A DNA stretch of 64,000 nucleotides, taken from contig NZ_JABJRC010000006.1 in the NCBI RefSeq assembly GCF_013131805.1, positions 472,019 to 536,018 of the forward strand, given 5' to 3'. Both the position numbers and the translations under genes were made by a program. Below, piece by piece: positions 59,555 through 64,000 of this stretch (its first letter is position 1; the number at the start of each line of letters is the position of its first letter). The notes beneath the pieces are model-generated. The model was given only the letters and a program-made list of their open reading frames with translations. It had not been told where the DNA came from and ran no database searches. The stretch is from Kribbella sandramycini. GTDB lineage: Bacteria > Actinomycetota > Actinomycetes > Propionibacteriales > Kribbellaceae.

Positions 59555-60208
59555 GTGCGCCGATCCCAGCTGGCGGGGCCCGTCCTCGACGTGGCCCCGC
59601 AGCTGCTCGGGCTGGTCATTCGCAGCACCACCTCCGACGGCCCGGTCGCTGTCCGCCTCACCGAGGTCGAGGCGTACGACGGGCCCAACGATCCCGGCTC
59701 CCACGCCTACCGTGGCCAGACCCCGCGTAACGCCGTCATGTTCGGCCCGCCCGGTCACCTCTACGTCTACTTCACCTACGGCATGCACTTCTGCATGAAC
59801 ATCGGCGCCGGTCCCGAGGGCACCCCATCGGCCGTCCTGCTGCGCGCCGGCGAAGTAGTCGAGGGCAAAGATCTGGCTCGTACCCGTCGCGGCCTTCCAG
59901 AACCCGCCGCGTCCGCCGTCCTTCCTGGGCGCGCCCAGAAGCGACCGCGGTTGGACCCGGACCGCGATCTCGCTCGCGGCCCAGCTCGCCTCTGTGTTGC
60001 TCTCGGCATCGACCGCGAGCAGAACGGCGTCGACCTGTTCGCCAAGGACTCGCCGGTCCGCCTGCTACCGGGGCCCAGCTTCGACGGCATCCCGTCGACC
60101 GGACCCCGGGTCGGCTTGCGCGACGCAGCCGACTGGCCGTGGCGCTTCTGGATCCCGGACGACCCGACGGTCTCGCCGTACCGCCCGCACGTCCCCAAAC
60201 GCCGTTAG
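59555..60208 (+). CDS. 3-methyladenine DNA glycosylase (AAG/MPG family)
   Basis: A 217-residue base-excision repair enzyme. AVRLTEVEAYDGPNDPGSHA carries the catalytic Glu, RNAVMFGPPGHLYVYFTYGM the DNA-intercalating Tyr region, and VLLRAGEVVEG and GPARLCVALGI complete the fold. GTG start 2 bases after the argH stop. It would remove alkylated purines. It overlaps the convergent LLM gene by 4 bases. Confidence 0.92.
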   Translation: MRRSQLAGPVLDVAPQLLGLVIRSTTSDGPVAVRLTEVEAYDGPNDPGSHAYRGQTPRNAVMFGPPGHLYVYFTYGMHFCMNIGAGPEGTPSAVLLRAGEVVEGKDLARTRRGLPEPAASAVLPGRAQKRPRLDPDRDLARGPARLCVALGIDREQNGVDLFAKDSPVRLLPGPSFDGIPSTGPRVGLRDAADWPWRFWIPDDPTVSPYRPHVPKRR

Positions 60209-61152
60209 CGGTTCGCCAGCGCCGTCACGTACTCCAGCTGCGGCAGGCCGTGCTCGACCTCCGGGTCCGGAAACAGGCCGACGTGGTGCACCCCGGCAGC
60301 CTGCAGTTGGTCGAGGTGGACCGCGGCGTCCTCGACCGTCCCGATTGCGCCGATCGCCCGCCACCAGTCGACCGGCATCCCGACCAGCCCTGCCTCGCCG
60401 GACTCGGCGTACAGCTTGGCCAGGTCGTCGAAGAACGGCAGTGGGGTGATCCCGACGTACTTCCGCTCGATCAGCCCGCCCAGCCACGGCGCAGCCCACT
60501 CGTACGCTGCCTTCCGGTCCTCCCGCACACAGAGCGCGGTGAATGTCGTCACCACGAAATCCTTCGGTGAACCAGCGAACTCCAACGACTGCCGGACGTA
60601 CTCCGCCGTGGCCGGCTCCGCCAGCACCACACCGCCGCCCACTCGCCCAGCCAGCGCCATCGACTTCGGCCCCATCACGCCGAGCAGGATCGGCGGCGGG
60701 GTGACCGGGGGAGCCTCCAGCTGGACGTCCTGCAGAACGACCGTCTTGCCCTCGAAAGTGACCTTCTCGCCGGCCAGCAGCCGGGTGACCGCAGTGGTCA
60801 CCTCCTCGAGCGCAGTGAGCGGCGACTTCGCCCGCACACCCATCTGCCCCATCCACTCCTGCACGCCGTGCCCGATGCCCGGCAGGAGGCGACCGGGCGC
60901 CAATGCGTCCAGCGTCGCCAGCTCCATCGCCGTCACTGCGGCCGTCCGGGCGACCGCGGGCAGGATGCCGATGCCCACCTGCAGCCGCTCGGTCGATGCG
61001 AGCGCGGCGGCCGCCAGCGACACCCCTGCGGTGTAGAAGCAGTCTTCGATGACCCACAGCTCGTCGGCGCCGCCCGCCTCCAGGCGGCGGGCCACATCGG
61101 TCACCAGGGCGGCGGGAAACGTCCGGGGGAAGCACATGCCGATCTGAGTCAT
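60205..61152 (-). CDS. LLM-class (F420-type) oxidoreductase
   Basis: A 315-residue luciferase-like monooxygenase-fold protein. GADELWVIEDCFYTAGVSLA, VGIGILPAVARTAAVTAMEL, LLPGIGHGVQEWMGQMG and LLGVMGPKSMALAGRVGGGV are typical of the F420-dependent branch common in actinobacteria. No substrate can be inferred. It is transcribed divergently from the App1-type gene. Confidence 0.87.
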   Translation of the reverse strand: MTQIGMCFPRTFPAALVTDVARRLEAGGADELWVIEDCFYTAGVSLAAAALASTERLQVGIGILPAVARTAAVTAMELATLDALAPGRLLPGIGHGVQEWMGQMGVRAKSPLTALEEVTTAVTRLLAGEKVTFEGKTVVLQDVQLEAPPVTPPPILLGVMGPKSMALAGRVGGGVVLAEPATAEYVRQSLEFAGSPKDFVVTTFTALCVREDRKAAYEWAAPWLGGLIERKYVGITPLPFFDDLAKLYAESGEAGLVGMPVDWWRAIGAIGTVEDAAVHLDQLQAAGVHHVGLFPDPEVEHGLPQLEYVTALANR

Positions 61153-61231
61153 GCCACGACCGTAGAGGCTGTCGGGGACAGTTGGCGCGGCCCATGCGCG
61201 TAGCGGACCCTGCTCCGGGTAGGTTTCAGGT

Positions 61232-62269
61232 ATGGCCCGCCCGCACTACGCGTCCCGCCTCGAGGACTGGTTCAACATCGGGGTGCAGGCAGTGCTGCGA
61301 CGCCGTGGGTGGCGCGAGCGCATCATCCCGCAGGTGGGTTACGGCACCACGGAGTTCGTGCGCGTCATCGCGCGCGTGGTCCTGGGCAGAGACCCGCGCA
61401 GCCAACCGCGCTACGACGAGGACCAGGTTGTGCGCGGCTGGCGGGTTTTCGTCACCGCACCGGCCACCAAGGTGCTGGTGAGCGTGACTGTCGAGGGACA
61501 GACGTTCAACGCTGTCACCGACCGCGGCGGGTTCATCGACATCACCGTTCCGGTGGTGCTGCCGCCGGGGTGGCACGAGATCAACCTGGGGGTCCGCGGT
61601 GAGCGGCAGGCCAGGGCGTCGATCTATGTGCCCGATCCGGAGGCGAAGTTCGGTCTGGTCAGCGACATCGACGACACGGTCATTCTGACGATGCTGCCGC
61701 GTCCGCTGATCGCCGCCTGGAACACCTTCGTCCGGGACGAGCAGGCGCGCCGCGTCGTACCGGGGATGGCTGACATGTACCAGGAGATGCTGGCCGCGCA
61801 TCCCGGTGCGCCGATCTTCTACCTGTCGACCGGCGCGTGGAACACCGCACCGACGCTGACGCGCTTCCTGACCCGGCACGGGTACCCAGTGGGTCCGTTG
61901 CTGATGACGGACTGGGGGCCGACCAACACCGGCTGGTTCCGAAGCGGTCAGGAGCACAAGCGGACGGCGCTGCGTCGGCTGGCTCGGGAGTTCCCCAACG
62001 TGAAGTGGGTGCTCGTCGGCGACGACGGTCAGCACGACCCGCAGCTGTACGGCGATTTCGCGCAGTCGCACCCGGATCATGTCCGGGCGATCGGTATCCG
62101 CCAGCTGACCCCCGCCGAGCAGGTGCTGTCGCACGGTCTCCCCGTCCCGAATCAGGACCCGGGAGCGCACGATCCGCAGCGTCCGACCGCGGCTACGGTG
62201 CAGGGGCCGGACGGCCACGCGCTGCGGCCGCAGCTGCGCGACATCTTGGCTCGGCCCGAGCCCGGCTGA
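61232..62269 (+). CDS. App1-family phosphatidate phosphatase-like protein
   Basis: A 345-residue protein with the DUF2183/App1 catalytic domain in the C-terminal half: VSDIDDTVILTMLPRP gives the HAD-type DxDxT nucleophile motif, with FYLSTGAWNT and PNVKWVLVGDDGQHDPQLY as later motifs. The N-terminal half is a beta-rich domain (VLVSVTVEGQTFNAVTDRGG). Yeast App1 dephosphorylates phosphatidic acid; bacterial members are uncharacterised. ATG at 61232. Confidence 0.87.
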   Translation: MARPHYASRLEDWFNIGVQAVLRRRGWRERIIPQVGYGTTEFVRVIARVVLGRDPRSQPRYDEDQVVRGWRVFVTAPATKVLVSVTVEGQTFNAVTDRGGFIDITVPVVLPPGWHEINLGVRGERQARASIYVPDPEAKFGLVSDIDDTVILTMLPRPLIAAWNTFVRDEQARRVVPGMADMYQEMLAAHPGAPIFYLSTGAWNTAPTLTRFLTRHGYPVGPLLMTDWGPTNTGWFRSGQEHKRTALRRLAREFPNVKWVLVGDDGQHDPQLYGDFAQSHPDHVRAIGIRQLTPAEQVLSHGLPVPNQDPGAHDPQRPTAATVQGPDGHALRPQLRDILARPEPG

Positions 62270-62327
62270 GCGCGGGGTCCCGGCGTACAGGACACTGGTG
62301 TCGACACGACGTACTCGAGGAGAGACA

Positions 62328-63626
62328 GTGACCGACAGCGGGACCGAACGCCGTACCGAGGTGCTCGACGATCTGGAGAGCCGCGGGCTGATCGCGCACT
62401 CCACCGACCCGGACGCGCTGCGCAGCGCCATGGCGGACGGGCCGATCACCTCCTATGTCGGCTTCGACCCGACCGCGCCGAGCCTGCACATGGGGAACCT
62501 GCTGCAGTTGCTGACCCTGCGCCGGCTGCAGCTGGCTGGGCACAACCCGATCGGTCTGGTCGGTGGCGCCACCGGACTGATCGGCGACCCGAAAGAGTCG
62601 TCCGAGCGGGTGCTCAACCCGAAGGACCTGGTGCATCAGTGGGTGGAGCGGGTGCGCGGCCAGGTGGAGCGGTTCGTCGACTTCGATCCGGCGCTGCCGA
62701 ACCCCGCGCGCATCGTGAACAACTACGACTGGACGAAGGACCTCAACGTCCTGGACTTCCTGCGGGACATCGGCAAGCACTTCCCGGTGAACCGGATGCT
62801 CGGGCGCGAGGTCGTAAAGGCCCGGCTGGAGCAGGGGATCAGCTACACGGAGTTCAGCTACGTGCTGCTGCAGTCGCTGGACTACCTGGAGCTGTACCGC
62901 CGGCACAACTGCACGCTGCAGACCGGTGGCAGCGACCAGTGGGGCAACCTGACTGCGGGTGTGGAGCTGATTCGCCGCTCGGACGCGGGCAAGGCGCATG
63001 CACTGGCCACGCCGCTGGTGACCAAGGCCGACGGGACGAAGTTCGGCAAGACGGAGTCCGGCACAGTGTGGCTTGACCGGGAGCTGACCTCGCCGTACGC
63101 GTTCTACCAGTTCTGGTTCAACAGCGATGACCGCGACGTGATGCAGCTCGTGCGCTACTACACGTTCCGCACGGCGGAGGAGCTTGCTGCGCTGGAGGAG
63201 GCGACCGCGGAACGGCCGCACGCGCGCGAGGCGCAGCGTGTATTGGCTGAGGACGTCACAACGCTTGTCCACGGGGAGGCGGAGACCCGAGCTGTACAAG
63301 AGGCCTCGAAGGCGCTCTTCGGTCAGGGCGAGCTCGGAGCGTTGGACGGCGAGACTCTGCGCGCCGCACTGCGTGAAGCACCGCATGTGGAGTTGGGGGC
63401 CGGCGAGCAGATGCCGACGTACGGCGACCTGTTGGTGAAGTCCGGTCTGGTCGCCAGTAAGTCGGCTGCGCGGCGGACCGTTGCCGAAGGTGGCGGGTAT
63501 CTGAACAACGTGAAGGTGCAGGACGCGGAGTACGTGCCGGGAGCGGATGACCTGCTGCCTGGCGGCGTGCTGGTGCTGCGGCGTGGGAAGCGCTCGTTCG
63601 CGGGCGTGCTGCACTCCCACAACTAG
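62328..63626 (+). CDS. tyrS: Tyrosyl-tRNA synthetase
   Basis: A 432-residue class I synthetase. The HIGH-type motif is PSLHMGNLLQL, GGATGLIGDPKE and QTGGSDQWGN belong to the active site, and the KMSKS equivalent is KFGKT. The C-terminal S4-like RNA-binding domain is at ~355-420. GTG start at 62328 with GAGGAGAG 4-11 bases upstream; an earlier in-frame start has no such site. It is followed by rRNA operon promoters. Confidence 0.96.
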   Translation: MTDSGTERRTEVLDDLESRGLIAHSTDPDALRSAMADGPITSYVGFDPTAPSLHMGNLLQLLTLRRLQLAGHNPIGLVGGATGLIGDPKESSERVLNPKDLVHQWVERVRGQVERFVDFDPALPNPARIVNNYDWTKDLNVLDFLRDIGKHFPVNRMLGREVVKARLEQGISYTEFSYVLLQSLDYLELYRRHNCTLQTGGSDQWGNLTAGVELIRRSDAGKAHALATPLVTKADGTKFGKTESGTVWLDRELTSPYAFYQFWFNSDDRDVMQLVRYYTFRTAEELAALEEATAERPHAREAQRVLAEDVTTLVHGEAETRAVQEASKALFGQGELGALDGETLRAALREAPHVELGAGEQMPTYGDLLVKSGLVASKSAARRTVAEGGGYLNNVKVQDAEYVPGADDLLPGGVLVLRRGKRSFAGVLHSHN

Positions 63627-63676
63627 GTTGCCGGGGGCAAATTACAAGCCTGTGATTCAGCCCACCGGGAACCGAT

Positions 63677-63706
63677 TTGACCGTCCACCTGGGAGCCACG
63701 TAATGT
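63677..63706 (+). promoter_or_regulatory. rrn promoter, upstream candidate
   Basis: TTGACC (63677-63682) and TAATGT (63701-63706) with an 18-base spacer, in the non-coding stretch after tyrS and before the rRNA leader. It is probably the first of two tandem rrn promoters. Confidence 0.55.
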
Positions 63707-63841
63707 TCTTCTTGTTGGAAGCGAGTGCAGGACGCTGAAGCGGCCGGACCTTCCAACCCCCCAAAGCTAGCGCAGCTGAAACGCGTCTCAGGACTCGGGT
63801 CAGCAGCCTCCACGCGGGGAGAGAGTCGGAAAAATCAAGAC

Positions 63842-63870
63842 TTGACTTGGTTGATCCGCTCCGGTAAAGT
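63842..63870 (+). promoter_or_regulatory. rrn promoter, main candidate
   Basis: TTGACT (63842-63847) and TAAAGT (63865-63870) with an ideal 17-base spacer, about 60 bases before the leader sequence conserved in actinobacterial rRNA operons. A strong sigma-A-type promoter. Confidence 0.8.
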
Positions 63871-63877
63871 ACTGCAG

Positions 63878-64000
63878 GTTGCCCCGGAAGTCCTGGACCG
63901 TAAGGTTCGGCTGCGGTGTGCGTCCGATTCTTGAGAACTCAACAGCGTGCCGAAAGTCAATGCCGAAATTTAGCATTAACCCCGTGCATGGGCCCTTTGT
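63878..64000 (+). other. Leader of a 16S-23S-5S rRNA operon (16S gene lies beyond the window)
   Basis: From the expected transcription start the sequence contains TTGAGAACTCAACAGCGTGC (63930-63949), a block found in the pre-16S leader of many actinobacterial rrn operons. The mature 16S start (TTTGATCCTGGCTCAG) is not reached. Between 63627 and 63840 nothing is seen except the upstream promoter and a small TTGCC/GGCAA stem (63628-63640) after tyrS. Confidence 0.8.

Noticed and set aside
63900..64000. Start of the 16S rRNA gene
   Set aside because: The conserved 16S 5' end sequence is absent; only the leader is inside the window.

Overview
This 64 kb window is chromosomal DNA from a high-GC actinobacterium. 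Evidence for this is the GC-rich codon usage with many GTG starts and 4-nt ATGA/GTGA stop-start overlaps, a mycothiol-dependent-type enzyme, an F420-type LLM oxidoreductase, an actinobacterial hisE-hisG-PH-protein block, and an infC-rpmI-rplT / pheST / argCJBDFR chain ending in tyrS and an rrn promoter. A member of the Propionibacteriales such as Kribbella would fit; that is an inference from gene order and style, not from a search.

Layout. 1-2.1 kb: the C-terminal end of an RHS polymorphic toxin with its candidate immunity gene. 2.4-6.4 kb: a MarR regulator divergent from an SDR oxidoreductase over a double palindromic operator, a diverged tandem repeat, a duplicated DUF1579-like protein and a WYL regulator. 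6.4-8.2 kb: hisE, hisG and a PH-domain membrane protein. 8.2-14.3 kb: aldose epimerase, a DGPF/ECF sigma/mycothiol-enzyme operon, a small kinase, SseB, DUF1707 and TetR genes. 14.2-19.8 kb: a sugar-use locus (GH5-like hydrolase, LacI regulator, ABC binding protein and two permeases; no ATPase). 19.8-23.5 kb: LysR with gabT-gabD. 23.5-29.5 kb: a compact lanthipeptide gene cluster. 29.5-43.9 kb: DUF1844, infC-rpmI-rplT-rRNA methylase, an accessory insert (PHP pseudogene, secreted protein, TetR/MFS), pheS-pheT, then a surface-glycan and adhesin island. 51.3-59.6 kb: arginine biosynthesis argC-J-B-D-F-R, an unusual sigma-membrane fusion, and argH (argG absent). 59.6-64 kb: DNA glycosylase, LLM oxidoreductase, App1-type phosphatase, tyrS, and tandem promoters plus leader of an rRNA operon whose 16S gene lies beyond the window.

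The two most interesting items: (1) the cluster at 23660-29521, in which a 31-residue precursor gene ends in S-x-x-S-x-x-C. It is followed by a class III LanKC synthetase, a LanD-type flavoprotein decarboxylase, an MFS exporter and a JmjC/cupin oxygenase. Together these predict an avionin or aminovinyl-cysteine lanthipeptide, possibly hydroxylated, without the acyltransferase or polyketide genes known from lipolanthines. (2) A family of three 162-163 bp dispersed elements (6669, 16479, 23768) with a conserved core enclosed by long arms that differ between copies yet pair within each copy. One of them lies between the lanthipeptide precursor gene and its synthetase.
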